Positions 7,821 through 16,516 of a stretch of 64,000 bases of DNA are shown one piece after another. The DNA is taken from contig JAJTEW010000005.1 of assembly GCA_021299875.1 (NCBI GenBank), positions 1 through 64,000 on the forward strand. The letters are read 5' to 3'. Position 1 is the stretch's first letter; every line of letters starts with the position of its first letter. The DNA is from Comamonadaceae bacterium (GTDB lineage: Bacteria; Pseudomonadota; Gammaproteobacteria; Burkholderiales; Burkholderiaceae_C). The notes beneath the pieces are model-generated. The model worked only from the letters and a program-made list of their open reading frames with translations, was not told where the DNA came from and did no database searches. The position numbers were made by a program, and so were the translations under genes.

Positions 7821-7904
7821 GAAGATGTCTCAACATTTAGAATGCTGACTTAGACCCCAAGTGCTTAATCGGCTGGTCCTTGGGGGATTTAGGCGGTTTG
7901 CGAT
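7821..7904 (-). repeat. R2 repeat, copy 2: fossil 3' end of a gene
   Basis: Matches 5112-5195 at 77 of 84 bases and keeps the minus-strand tail ending HLGSKSAF and a stop. It marks the right edge of the second module. Within it CCCCAAG and CTTGGGG form a dyad with a 17-base spacer. Confidence 0.6.
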
Positions 7905-7939
7905 CTGGTATCTTCTAGCCCGCCAGTGACCCAATAGAT

Positions 7940-7965
7940 ATGCGCCTTTCGGCGCATTTTTTATT
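7940..7965 (+). terminator. Rho-independent terminator
   Basis: ATGCGCC-TTTC-GGCGCAT followed by TTTTT. It lies about 170 bases after merR and just outside R2 copy 2, so it may end merR transcription or mark the border of the module. Confidence 0.75.
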
Positions 7966-8328
7966 TCTACCCCCCCACCCCAAATGCAAACAGGGACTGC
8001 TGTCTGCCCTTGCACTTTGATTCGTTGGTCCGATTGTCCTTCTGGACAAAAGCCACTACCCCTAATTTTTGGAAATGTGACGCGCATTGGTTGGCATATT
8101 GGCCGATTTAAGTAAGGGGTGCAAACGGTTAAAGAAGGCTAGGCGCACCACGTACTTCAGCCTGTCTAGACTGATCCTGTGTTGGCCGAGCCGTCAGGCG
8201 ATGACTTCAAACTGAGATGGAAACAGCAAACGCATTGTTCATTTATGTCAAGGTGGCGCAGTATTTGCTTGTGGATTGTATATTCCAACAGGGGCAACAA
8301 TTTGCCATAAGCAAACCTTCATCAACCA

Positions 8329-9735
8329 ATGATCAGTCTTCTTACCAACGTGCCCTCACAATCGGCACAAAGAGCCAGTAAAAGTGTAGATCGTCTGCAT
8401 GCGCAAGCCATGCAACGACTGTCGACCGGTTCAAGGGTCAATGCGGCGAAAGATGATGCAGCGGGTTTGGCGATTGGAAATCGCATGACCTCTACGGTCA
8501 ACACGGGTAACCAATTGATGAAGGGCATAGCCAATGGGCTGAGCTTGGTGCAGGTGGCTGAAGGCAGTTTGCAAAGCATCATTGGACTTTTACAACGCAT
8601 GCGCGAGTTGTCGGTGCAAGCGGTTAACGACACATTGACAGCTTCAGACCGATCTATGCTGAACCAAGAGTTTCAGTCCCTCAACGCTGAAATTGACCGC
8701 ATCAGCCTGAACACCCAGATTTTTGACCGCTACCCCTTGGCCCCCCCCAAAGAGATACCAGTTACAGACCCCACCCCAATTGGCGATACGCAGCCTATTG
8801 ATCAGATTTTGACCGCAGATGCCAAGAGTTTTCCTTCGGGTCTTAAATCGCTGGGCTATATCCCCAAAGGGTTTACTGACGTGACCTTGAATCTAGACTC
8901 GTTTGGCAATGACGATGACATCCAAATATTTTCGGCCGATGGGACGCATTTGTTGGGCACCCCTATTCTCACCAACACCGATCCTGTTTGGTCATCCAAA
9001 GGCATCACAAGCTCTGCGACTGCCAATAGCGAAATCATTAACACGGCCAATGCTTTTGATACTGGGGCCAGCTACGATGGCAGTGTGTTGTCGACTGCGA
9101 CTGCTTATGACATCAACACCCTTGCGAACACCAACGTTTACAAGGGCATGACGATCAAATTCAGTGGTGATGGTCACGCAAGCGGTCAATACCTTGAGAA
9201 GGTCACCATCGATGTGGTGACTGAAAATTTGGTGTTGATGGTGATTGGTAACGGTATTTTTAACGCCAGCGGCACTTGGACAGAACCACCCACAGTGGTT
9301 CCCTCCAGCGACCCCTTTAGTGAGGACACCAGCATTGTTTTGTCTGCCCCACTGGGTCAGTCCATCGAAACCCTGACGATCAAGGCTACGCCCTCCGATA
9401 CCACCTCGCTGGACACAGCCGACAGCCAGATTGCTACGGCCAGTGGTGCTACCGCAGCCATCGGCAAAATCGACCAAGCTATTCAAAAGCTCAATGAAAA
9501 TGCTGTGGGTTACGGTGCATTGGTATCTCGACTAACGAGCGCCGCAGACAATTTGTCGGTGATGGTTTTGCAAGCTGTGGCTTCCCGTTCAAGTATCATG
9601 GACGCCGACTATGCTTTAGAGGCTGCCAAATTGGCTGCGCAGCAAATTCTCAAAGATTCGAGCACCGCCGTGCTGGCACAAGCCAATGCCTTACCCAACA
9701 ACGTCTTGAGTTTGCTCGACCAGCAACTGGGGTGA
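8329..9735 (+). CDS. Flagellin-domain protein
   Basis: This 468-residue protein has the conserved flagellin N-terminal helical domain (residues about 15-135: RLSTGSRVNAAKDDAAGLAI, LQRMRELSVQAVN, LNQEFQSLNAEIDRIS) and C-terminal domain (about 395-468: ASRSSIMDADYALEAAKLAA, ending in VLSLLDQQLG). The middle 250 residues are a Thr/Ser/Asp-rich variable region. The signature resembles flagellin or the hook-filament junction protein FlgL; the ends favour flagellin. No other flagellar gene is nearby and no Shine-Dalgarno sequence is visible, so expression is uncertain. Confidence 0.85.
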   Translation: MISLLTNVPSQSAQRASKSVDRLHAQAMQRLSTGSRVNAAKDDAAGLAIGNRMTSTVNTGNQLMKGIANGLSLVQVAEGSLQSIIGLLQRMRELSVQAVNDTLTASDRSMLNQEFQSLNAEIDRISLNTQIFDRYPLAPPKEIPVTDPTPIGDTQPIDQILTADAKSFPSGLKSLGYIPKGFTDVTLNLDSFGNDDDIQIFSADGTHLLGTPILTNTDPVWSSKGITSSATANSEIINTANAFDTGASYDGSVLSTATAYDINTLANTNVYKGMTIKFSGDGHASGQYLEKVTIDVVTENLVLMVIGNGIFNASGTWTEPPTVVPSSDPFSEDTSIVLSAPLGQSIETLTIKATPSDTTSLDTADSQIATASGATAAIGKIDQAIQKLNENAVGYGALVSRLTSAADNLSVMVLQAVASRSSIMDADYALEAAKLAAQQILKDSSTAVLAQANALPNNVLSLLDQQLG

Positions 9736-9888
9736 TCCGCCCCACCGAACGTCTGAATTGAAGCGGCTAACCGGTCACGCAAGATCACGACTTAGCTGGG
9801 AATCGGCAAGAATTTGCCGGTGGCATGGCTTCCTCTCCGCCAAACCAAAGACCTCCAACCTGTCCAGCAGGCCGTGAGGCAACCTCAG

Positions 9889-9912
9889 GCCCCGCACCCC
9901 GCGGGGCTTTTT
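9889..9912 (+). terminator. Rho-independent terminator after flagellin
   Basis: GCCCCGC-ACCCC-GCGGGGC followed by TTTTT, about 150 bases after the flagellin stop. Confidence 0.85.
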
Positions 9913-10004
9913 GTTGGGGGCTCCTGATCAGGTGCCGCCCCATTGGCCATGCGTGAGCGGCGCATAACGCTGGCGGGGCATACAGGTCCCGCGGGTGAAG
10001 CTCA

Positions 10005-11183
10005 TCAGGCGAGAACGGGCAGACCCGTGAAGTTGTGCGCGAACACTGCACGCCCCTCGCGAGTACCGGTCATGTAGTTCAAATCTGCAAGCTGCATACG
10101 GCGATCGAACTCACTCTGCCCCGGAAATTGGTGGACCATCGTGCACAGGCCCGCTGAGAACCGCTGGACCAACCACATGCGTTCAAGACAAGTGTCGGCG
10201 TAGCGGTCTAGCCAGCGAGGATCATGGTGTTTGTAGTGTTCCACCAGCGAGCGACCAAGCACCTGGATGTCCGCCATCGCAGAATTCAAACCCTTGGCGC
10301 CTGTGGGGGGAACAATGTGGGCGGCATCGCCGGCCAGGAACAGGCGGCCAAAACGCATGGGTTCACAGATGAAGCTGCGCATGGCGGTGACGGCTTTTTG
10401 CGTGATGCGACCTTCGTTGATGGGGGGCTGCCCATCGACATCGAGCCGCTTGTGCAATGCCGCCCAGATGCGATCGTCTGACCAGTTGTCGGGGCTGTCG
10501 TCAGGTTCGCACTGCAAATACAAGCGGGTGACCTCGGGCGAACGAATGCTCATCATGGCGAAACCATCGGGATGACAACCCCAAGTGATGTCTTGAATGG
10601 CCGGTGGTGCGTCAGCCAAAATGCCCAGCCAAGCAAAGGGGTAAACACGGTCATAAAGCCGCAGCTTGTCGTCTGGGATGGCGCTGCGACTGATGCCCCG
10701 AAAGCCGTCGCATCCTGCAACGAAATCGCAGGACAATTCGAGTGGCTTGCCTTCGGACTCGAAATGGATGACGGGTCGACTGCCCTCTAGGCCTTGGATA
10801 TGCGTCACAGGTGCGTCATAGAAAATCTGGGCACCTGCCGCCTCGCGGACTCGCATCAGATCCGCCACCACTTCGTGCTGTGGATAGACCCAGGCGCTTT
10901 TACCGCCCGATGCCTCGTGGAAGTCCAGCCTGTGAGAGCGGTTGTTGAAGCGAAAATCCAGCGCGTGTTGTTCAAGCGCCATTCGGTCCATGCGCTCACC
11001 CAGGCCAAGCTCGCGCATCATCTCCACAGTACCCTGTTCGAGCACCCCGGCGCGGAGTCGGGAGCGCACGTGGTCTTTCTGCGCGCGTTCAATGATGACC
11101 GACTCGATACCCTCCAGATGCAGCAGGTGCGACAGCATCAACCCCGCGGGCCCAGCGCCAATGATGCCCACTTGTGTCCGCAT
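10005..11183 (-). CDS. pobA: 4-hydroxybenzoate 3-monooxygenase
   Basis: This 392-residue flavoprotein converts 4-hydroxybenzoate and NADPH to protocatechuate, feeding ring cleavage. It shows the FAD dinucleotide motif [16 protein letters not shown] at residues 6-21, [18 protein letters not shown], the DG motif CDGFRGISR and the second FAD motif [19 protein letters not shown]. The length is that of the PobA family. I use the ATG at 11183 rather than the TTG one codon earlier. No protocatechuate genes or PobR regulator are adjacent. Confidence 0.95.
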   Translation of the reverse strand: MRTQVGIIGAGPAGLMLSHLLHLEGIESVIIERAQKDHVRSRLRAGVLEQGTVEMMRELGLGERMDRMALEQHALDFRFNNRSHRLDFHEASGGKSAWVYPQHEVVADLMRVREAAGAQIFYDAPVTHIQGLEGSRPVIHFESEGKPLELSCDFVAGCDGFRGISRSAIPDDKLRLYDRVYPFAWLGILADAPPAIQDITWGCHPDGFAMMSIRSPEVTRLYLQCEPDDSPDNWSDDRIWAALHKRLDVDGQPPINEGRITQKAVTAMRSFICEPMRFGRLFLAGDAAHIVPPTGAKGLNSAMADIQVLGRSLVEHYKHHDPRWLDRYADTCLERMWLVQRFSAGLCTMVHQFPGQSEFDRRMQLADLNYMTGTREGRAVFAHNFTGLPVLA

Positions 11184-11186
11184 CAA

Positions 11187-11645
11187 GGGCAGTCCTCTAG
11201 GGTGAGCAACCCCATGCCGGCTGTCATCGAGGCGTGGTCATGGCGTTGATTTCTTTGAACGCTTTGGAAAACAATGCGGACCATCAGAGGCTTTCCAGGA
11301 CCTTGCGGTTTGCCAAAAATCTTTCAAAGGTTTTGCCGCGCATGCCGGGTTCAAATTGCTTGTGGTTGGCCTGTGTCATGGTCTGAGTATAGGACTGGGG
11401 GCAACGCTTGATCACTACAAGTCTCCTGTCGGCTTCTGCAATGACCCTGCTTCAATGCATGACTTGAATTTGTTGTTGTTTGGGGTCAGTTGTCATCGCA
11501 GCAGGCCATTTTGTGGACCACGGACAGGTCATGCACGCCAAGCCAGGGGCTTGTGAAGTGGTCCTCAGCCGTTTATGTTTGCTGGGCTGATTGGCTTGGG
11601 TGCTTTGCGAAGTGGGCGTGGGTGTGAAATCAATCATCACCCCAC
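11187..11645. other. Gene-poor stretch between pobA and a Bug receptor gene
   Basis: A 31-codon minus-strand ORF lies at 11284-11379; the remainder shows no ORF with a ribosome site and no clear terminator or promoter. Both neighbours are on the minus strand, so any promoter for pobA should lie here. Confidence 0.5.
11284..11379 (-). CDS. Possible small protein or gene remnant (31 aa)
   Basis: The ORF begins ATG and reads MTQANHKQFEPGMRGKTFER before a short basic tail and TGA. The composition is protein-like and charged, and it ends about 100 bases before pobA on the same strand. I recognise no family. It could be a leader peptide, a small protein or the start of a decayed gene. No strong ribosome site is visible. 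Confidence 0.25.
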   Translation of the reverse strand: MTQANHKQFEPGMRGKTFERFLANRKVLESL

Positions 11646-12644
11646 TCAATCCAGTTTGATGCCTGCCTTGGTGATGATGCTGCCCCATTTGCGCGTTTCG
11701 CTGTCAATGAATGTTTTGAAACTGGCGGCTGTTCCGCCGCCAATGATCAAGCCTTGTTTGATCATGTTTTGTCTGAATGCAGGCTCGGTCATGGCCGCAT
11801 TGATGTCGGCATTCAAGCGATTGACGACCTCTGCGGGTGTGCCGGTGGGGGCAAAAATACCATTCCAAGCCAAGGCATCAAAGCCTGGGAAGCCTGCTTC
11901 TGCCACGGTCGGCAAATCTGGGCGAGTGGGTAAACGTTGTTGGCTGGTGACGGCAATCAATTTAAGGCGACCACCTTGTACCAGGGACAGCAAGGCGGGC
12001 TCGACCGTCAACAGTGCCTGTGTTTCGTTTTGCGCCACAGAAAGTGCGGCGGGGGGCGAACCATTGAATGGAACATGAGTGGCTTCAAAACCTGCAGATG
12101 CCTTGAGCAACTCCATTGACAAGTGAGACGAACTGCCCAGCCCGACAGATGCATAGCTGACTTTGTCGCCTTGAGATTTAGACCAAGCAATGAACTCTCG
12201 CAAATTATTGGCTGGATGTGCAGCGGGCACGGCCAAAACATTGGGTTGTGAGCTGGTCAAAACAATAGGGATCAAATCCTTAGCGGGGTCATAAGGCATT
12301 TTTTTGAACATGAACGGGCCAAAAGCGATGGGGCCATTGAACCCAATGCCCAGTGTGTAGCCGTCGGCAGGGGCTTTGGCAACGATGTCCATGCCAATGG
12401 TGCCGCCAGCGCCGGGCTTGTTGTCAACGACCATCGGCTGACCCCAGCGCTTGGTCAGTGTCTCGCTCATGCCGCGCACAATGACGTCCAAAGAGCTGCC
12501 TGCTGGCGCTGGGACCACCACTTTCACTGGCTTGGTGGGCCAACTTTGGGCTGCTGCGGGCAGTGCGCCCAGACCCATCAAACACAGGCTTGCGGTGGCC
12601 ACAGTTGTTTGAACGAAGACGCGTCGTGTGTTGGACGATTTCAA
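11646..12644 (-). CDS. Bug-type (TTT) periplasmic solute receptor
   Basis: The start is a TTG eight bases after GGAG, giving 332 residues; the upstream ATG has no ribosome site. The N-terminus SSNTRRVFVQTT has a twin-arginine-like signal ending in AAAQS. The mature protein begins with the family hallmark WPTKPVKVVVPAPAG and carries GAGGTIGMDIVAKAPADGY. Bug receptors bind carboxylates or other organic anions and may work with TctAB permeases or as free sensors. No tctA or tctB is adjacent, so it is an orphan with unknown ligand. Confidence 0.88.
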   Translation of the reverse strand: MKSSNTRRVFVQTTVATASLCLMGLGALPAAAQSWPTKPVKVVVPAPAGSSLDVIVRGMSETLTKRWGQPMVVDNKPGAGGTIGMDIVAKAPADGYTLGIGFNGPIAFGPFMFKKMPYDPAKDLIPIVLTSSQPNVLAVPAAHPANNLREFIAWSKSQGDKVSYASVGLGSSSHLSMELLKASAGFEATHVPFNGSPPAALSVAQNETQALLTVEPALLSLVQGGRLKLIAVTSQQRLPTRPDLPTVAEAGFPGFDALAWNGIFAPTGTPAEVVNRLNADINAAMTEPAFRQNMIKQGLIIGGGTAASFKTFIDSETRKWGSIITKAGIKLD

Positions 12645-12911
12645 GATTTTCTCCTCTGGCGTTGAGAGTGGATGGCTGCCATCATGGTAAAGCACAATAA
12701 ACGGCAGGCGCTTTGAGTGGGTAAGATCGCAGCGTTGACATCCTCTGCGTCAAAGGGCCCAAATGACTGGGTTGGCTCAGAACCATTGAAAACCCGTTGC
12801 GCCTTGGTTTTTCGGTGGATTCCCATTCAACTTTCACGCCACGCCCTCAGGTGTTCCAGATCCGATCTGCATCTACACCGTGGCTCAACCCTCGTATTTT
12901 GAAGTGAAAAA

Positions 12912-13106
12912 ATGAAGATAAAGTTGAAAACCAGGATTCTGATTGTGGCCCTATTGGCGTTGCCTTTGTTGCAAGGCTGCACCGTGCTGGCCGTTGCGGA
13001 TGTCGCTGCGTCGACCGTGATTTATGGTGTCAAGACGGCCGTCAATGTGGTCGATGCGGTCACGCCGGACATCATCAACAGGGACAAAGACAAAAGCAAA
13101 AAGTAG
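12912..13106 (+). CDS. Small lipoprotein
   Basis: This 64-residue protein has a lysine-rich start, a hydrophobic segment and a lipobox (ALPLLQGC, Cys at residue 23), followed by a short Val/Ala-rich part and a lysine-rich tail (NRDKDKSKK). It is predicted to be lipid-anchored in the envelope. It is monocistronic and convergent with the tautomerase gene. The function is unknown; proteins of this size and shape are often annotated only as lipoproteins. Confidence 0.75.
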   Translation: MKIKLKTRILIVALLALPLLQGCTVLAVADVAASTVIYGVKTAVNVVDAVTPDIINRDKDKSKK

Positions 13107-13128
13107 GATGGAGGCTCTGGGGTCTGGT

Positions 13129-13686
13129 TCAGGCCTTGCGGTGCTCGGCCAAATCGTTCCACACATCTTGGCGGGTGATCAGGCCACCGCGCACCTCCAT
13201 GCGGTCGATGAACCGGATGCCCTCAAAAGACTCGCCATGCAGCCATGTGCCGTGCAGCGTGCCGTGACAAAAAACCACTGTCACATCGCCTTGCCAACTT
13301 TCTTCAAATTGTTCGTAATGCTTGCCAATGCGCGAGTAACGTTGTGCGGCCCAAGCGGTCAAATCTTGCAGCGTGTGCATGAGCACAGCACCTGGAAAAC
13401 ACATGCGAAAGTCGGGTGACAAATGGCTTTGCGCAAGGGCCAAGTCACCCGATTGCATGGCTTGCAAATAATCACGCACCACGTCAGAAGCCACCCGATG
13501 CGCTGCGCGGCCTTCGCTGAACACCTTGCCATCGCGGCGGTAGGTGCTGACCTCGTTGACAAACACCGTGGTCCCCGCTTCGGGGGTATCGATCACTGAG
13601 CGAACCGCCTGAGCCAGGCGATTGACCAAGCGGTGCTGGGTCTCTGCAGCGTAGCCCGGCAGCAGGGTGATCGAAACGACCGGCAT
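13129..13686 (-). CDS. Tautomerase-SnoaL-like fusion protein
   Basis: The first 60 residues resemble 4-oxalocrotonate tautomerase: Pro after the initiator Met (MPVVSITLLPG), the helix RLVNRLAQAVRSVI, and VNEVSTYRRDGK. Residues about 62-180 resemble a SnoaL/NTF2-like domain (VRDYLQAMQSGDLALAQSHL, FEGIRFIDRMEVRGGLITRQ). In the tautomerase family the N-terminal proline is the catalytic base. The gene follows the response regulator by six bases on the same strand and is probably in its operon. The substrate is unknown. Confidence 0.7.
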   Translation of the reverse strand: MPVVSITLLPGYAAETQHRLVNRLAQAVRSVIDTPEAGTTVFVNEVSTYRRDGKVFSEGRAAHRVASDVVRDYLQAMQSGDLALAQSHLSPDFRMCFPGAVLMHTLQDLTAWAAQRYSRIGKHYEQFEESWQGDVTVVFCHGTLHGTWLHGESFEGIRFIDRMEVRGGLITRQDVWNDLAEHRKA

Positions 13687-13692
13687 GACGCC

Positions 13693-14298
13693 TTAAATAC
13701 CCAGCCAGCCGTTGGTGCGTGCGAAGTGCAAGGCCTGAGTGCGGCTGTTAACGCCCAAGCGGCGGAACAGACGCCAAAAGTGCACCTTGACCGTGTGTTC
13801 ACTGATCTCAAGCTTTTCAGCAATGTCGCGGTTGGACAAGCCTTGGTCCAGCATCAGAATCAGCTGTTTTTGACGTTTGGACAATTTGGTCGGGCCCGAA
13901 GGTGTGGCCGCGTCTTCGGCAGCGGCATCTTCTTCAGTGACCAGCAAACTCCGCAGAGCCGCAATGATTTGTGCCGGGCTGTTGGACTTTTCGATGAAGG
14001 CATCGGCTCCGGCGTCCAGGCAGCGCTGTTCAAACTCGCTTGCACTGGCGCTGGTCACCACGGCCAGAGGCACATTGGGGAATTTGGCTTTGAGCACCTG
14101 GACCCCAGACATGCCCAAGGTGTCGGGCAGCTGCAAATCCAAGCAAAACAGCTCGGCAGCACCATTTTTTTCGACCGTCGACTCCACAACATTCAACTTG
14201 TGGACAGGGATGATCTTGAGACCGGGTTTCACACGGTGGACAAGCATCGTGAGCGCATCACGCATCAAGGGGTGGTCATCAATGACATAGACAGTCAT
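13693..14298 (-). CDS. NarL/LuxR-type response regulator
   Basis: This 201-residue protein has a receiver domain with acidic pair Asp7/Asp8, phospho-acceptor Asp54 (LFCLDLQLPD), and Lys104 (FIEKS), then a LuxR-type HTH at about residues 138-190 (LSKRQKQLILMLDQGLSNRD, SEHTVKVHFWRLFRRLGVN). No histidine kinase is adjacent, so it is an orphan. It is probably co-transcribed with the tautomerase fusion downstream. The region before its ATG is A/T-rich, consistent with a promoter. Confidence 0.92.
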   Translation of the reverse strand: MTVYVIDDHPLMRDALTMLVHRVKPGLKIIPVHKLNVVESTVEKNGAAELFCLDLQLPDTLGMSGVQVLKAKFPNVPLAVVTSASASEFEQRCLDAGADAFIEKSNSPAQIIAALRSLLVTEEDAAAEDAATPSGPTKLSKRQKQLILMLDQGLSNRDIAEKLEISEHTVKVHFWRLFRRLGVNSRTQALHFARTNGWLGI

Positions 14299-14383
14299 GT
14301 TTGGTTCTCGGTGTTGTACTAAAAATACAAGGATATCATTAACCTGACATTAATGAAATTCTTTTTTGTTGAAATCGACAAAT

Positions 14384-15703
14384 TCATTTTGACAAATTTT
14401 GATCCATCTGTTCGAAAAGTTGCAAATTTGCCACAACTGAAGCCAAAGAAGCTGACGCGACAGGTTCGAGACATGAAGCCAGTGCATGCAGTCCATCGGC
14501 CCCTTCGCCTTGAAGGCGTGAAATCGCTTGACCAGCTTCTTTGGGTGAAGCAAAGCCAAGACTTTGCAGCAAGGTCACCCCTTTGGCATCCACCAATTTG
14601 AAATAAAACAGACCGTCTTTTTCTCGGTATTGTTTGAAACTGGGCAGGGCGGTTTTGGCTTCTTTGGCCACCCCCGCCACCTGGCCCGATGACAGGGCGC
14701 GCAAGCCCACGGCATGGCGCAATTCACGCATGAAGGGCGTGGCCAGCTGGCGTGCTTTGTCGGCCCCCGCCAGCAAAATTTGGTCCATCTGAGCGGGGTG
14801 GTCGATCAAGCTTTGGTAGTGTTCGCGCATGGGCGCGATTTCGCGGTCGATGCGTTCGAAGAGCATTTGCTTGGCCTCGCCCCAGCCGATCCCTTCGGCA
14901 TAGTTGCGGGCCATGGCGGCGGTTTCTTCTGCGCTGGCAAAGGCCTGGTAAATCTGGAACAGGGCAGAACCTTCGGTGGCCTTGGGCTCGCCAGGGGCCT
15001 TGGAGTCGGTCACGATGCCTGCGATGTGCTTGCGGATTTGATTCGCAGGCGCAAACAGCGGGATGGTGTTGTCGTAGCTCTTGCTCATCTTGCGGCCGTC
15101 CAGGCCTGGCAACAGCGCCACGGATTCTTCGATCACGGCCTCCGGCAGCACGAAGTGTTCGCCATACAGATGGTTGAAGCTGGCCGCCATGTCGCGTGCC
15201 ATCTCAATGTGCTGAATCTGATCGCGGCCCACGGGCACTTTGTGGGCCTTGAACATCAAAATGTCAGCTCCCATCAGCACCGGGTACATGAACAGGCCAG
15301 CGCTCACGTCGCTGTCCGGGTCGTTGCCCGCGGCATTGTTTTTATCGACAGCCGCTTTGTAGGCGTGGGCGCGGTTGAGCACGCCCTTGCCGGTCACGCA
15401 GGTCAAGAGCCAGGTGAGCTCAGGGATTTCTGGGATGTCGGACTGGCGGTAAAAAGTGACTTTTTCTGGGTCCAGGCCCGAGGCGATCCAGCTGGCGGCG
15501 ATCTCCAGCGTGGAGCGCTGGATGCGGGCGGGCTCGTCGCACTTGATGAGCGCGTGGTAATCGGCCAAGAAGTAAAAACCATCGGTGCGGGTGTCACGGC
15601 TGGCTTGCACTGTGGGGCGGATCGCGCCCACGTAGTTGCCCAGGTGCGGGGTGCCCGTGGTGGTGATGCCAGTGAGAACGCGGGTGCGGGTGGGGGATGT
15701 CAT
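14384..15703 (-). CDS. trpS: Tryptophanyl-tRNA synthetase with C-terminal extension
   Basis: This class I synthetase charges tRNA-Trp. The HIGH-type motif is TPHLGNYVGAIRP (residues about 18-30) and the KMSKS motif is GRKMSKSYDNTIPL (about 198-211). At 439 residues it is about 100 longer than the usual bacterial enzyme. The extra C-terminus contains SFKQYREKDGLFYFKLVDAK and EAGQAISRLQ, resembling the small YegP/DUF1508 repeat. Such long forms are known to me from betaproteobacteria. It lies 31 bases after the M50 protease gene, probably in one transcript. Confidence 0.95.
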   Translation of the reverse strand: MTSPTRTRVLTGITTTGTPHLGNYVGAIRPTVQASRDTRTDGFYFLADYHALIKCDEPARIQRSTLEIAASWIASGLDPEKVTFYRQSDIPEIPELTWLLTCVTGKGVLNRAHAYKAAVDKNNAAGNDPDSDVSAGLFMYPVLMGADILMFKAHKVPVGRDQIQHIEMARDMAASFNHLYGEHFVLPEAVIEESVALLPGLDGRKMSKSYDNTIPLFAPANQIRKHIAGIVTDSKAPGEPKATEGSALFQIYQAFASAEETAAMARNYAEGIGWGEAKQMLFERIDREIAPMREHYQSLIDHPAQMDQILLAGADKARQLATPFMRELRHAVGLRALSSGQVAGVAKEAKTALPSFKQYREKDGLFYFKLVDAKGVTLLQSLGFASPKEAGQAISRLQGEGADGLHALASCLEPVASASLASVVANLQLFEQMDQNLSK

Positions 15704-15734
15704 AGGTTCAAAAACAGAAAAACCAAAAAGGGAA

Positions 15735-16397
15735 TCAGCGCAACAAGGCTGCCAGTGGGCTGAGGGTGAGTTTCAGAAAGTCAAAAGTCAGGCCCATGAG
15801 AGGCTGCATCCACCAAGCGCTGATGAGGCCGGTGAGGACCAGCGCCATCACAATGAAAAAGCCCCAGGGCTCTACACGGGACACCAGCACCGCCTGCCGC
15901 CAGGGCAGCACGCCCACCAAGATGCGTCCGCCGTCCAGCGGCGGCAATGGAAACAAATTGAAGGCGAACATGACCACATTGGTCAGCATGCCGGCTTTGC
16001 ACATGTCGATGAAAAACCGTTCGGTGATGCCGCTGCCACTCAGGATATAAAACAACACACCCCACATCAGGGCTTGAAACAGGTTGGCCCCAGGGCCTGC
16101 CAAGGCCACCCAGACCATGTCGCGTTTGGGGTGACGCAGCCGGTCAAAGCGCACCGGCACGGGCTTGGCGTAACCGAACAAAAACGCGCCGCTGGTGCTG
16201 AAATACAGCAGCAGGGGCAACAAGATGGTGCCCACCAGGTCGATGTGGGGAAAAGGGTTGAGGGTGACACGCCCCAGCACCGCGGCGGTGTTGTCGCCCA
16301 AGCGCAGCGCTGCGTAGCCGTGGGCCGCTTCGTGCAAGGTGATGGCAAAGATCACCGGCAAGGCATAGATCAGGACGGTTTGGATGAGGTCGGACAT
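15735..16397 (-). CDS. Site-2-protease family zinc metallopeptidase (M50)
   Basis: This 220-residue integral membrane peptidase has the zinc motif HEAAH (ITLHEAAHGYAALRLGD, residues about 20-36) in the first membrane helix and the third-ligand motif FNLFPLPPLDGGRILVG near residue 150. It is a compact form without a PDZ domain, unlike RseP. The start used has GGGG upstream; the longer frame adds 28 unlikely residues. It cleaves membrane-embedded substrates that cannot be named from the sequence. It is upstream of trpS on the same strand. Confidence 0.88.
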   Translation of the reverse strand: MSDLIQTVLIYALPVIFAITLHEAAHGYAALRLGDNTAAVLGRVTLNPFPHIDLVGTILLPLLLYFSTSGAFLFGYAKPVPVRFDRLRHPKRDMVWVALAGPGANLFQALMWGVLFYILSGSGITERFFIDMCKAGMLTNVVMFAFNLFPLPPLDGGRILVGVLPWRQAVLVSRVEPWGFFIVMALVLTGLISAWWMQPLMGLTFDFLKLTLSPLAALLR

Positions 16398-16516
16398 GTT
16401 GACCCCGATTGTCTCAGACCCGTCTGAGTGGTGTTGTGCACCCTTGGGCGCCCACACCAGAACAAAGCTGCGGCCAAACACAGAGCCCGCCGGGACAGAC
16501 GCCCGGCAGGCTCGGC

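Larger units (their letters stand above)
7772..8328. other. Gene-free stretch between merR and flagellin
   Basis: It contains R2 copy 2 (7821-7904), a rho-independent terminator (7940-7965), a poly-C tract near 7970 and about 350 bases of A/T-richer DNA leading to the flagellin start. I find no sigma-28 or sigma-54 promoter I would defend, and no ORF with a plausible start. Confidence 0.6.

Noticed and set aside
8088-8328. Sigma-28 or sigma-54 promoter for the flagellin gene
   Set aside because: GCCGATTT at 8102 resembles a sigma-28 -10 box, but no TAAA lies at the right distance, and no GG-N10-GC element is present.
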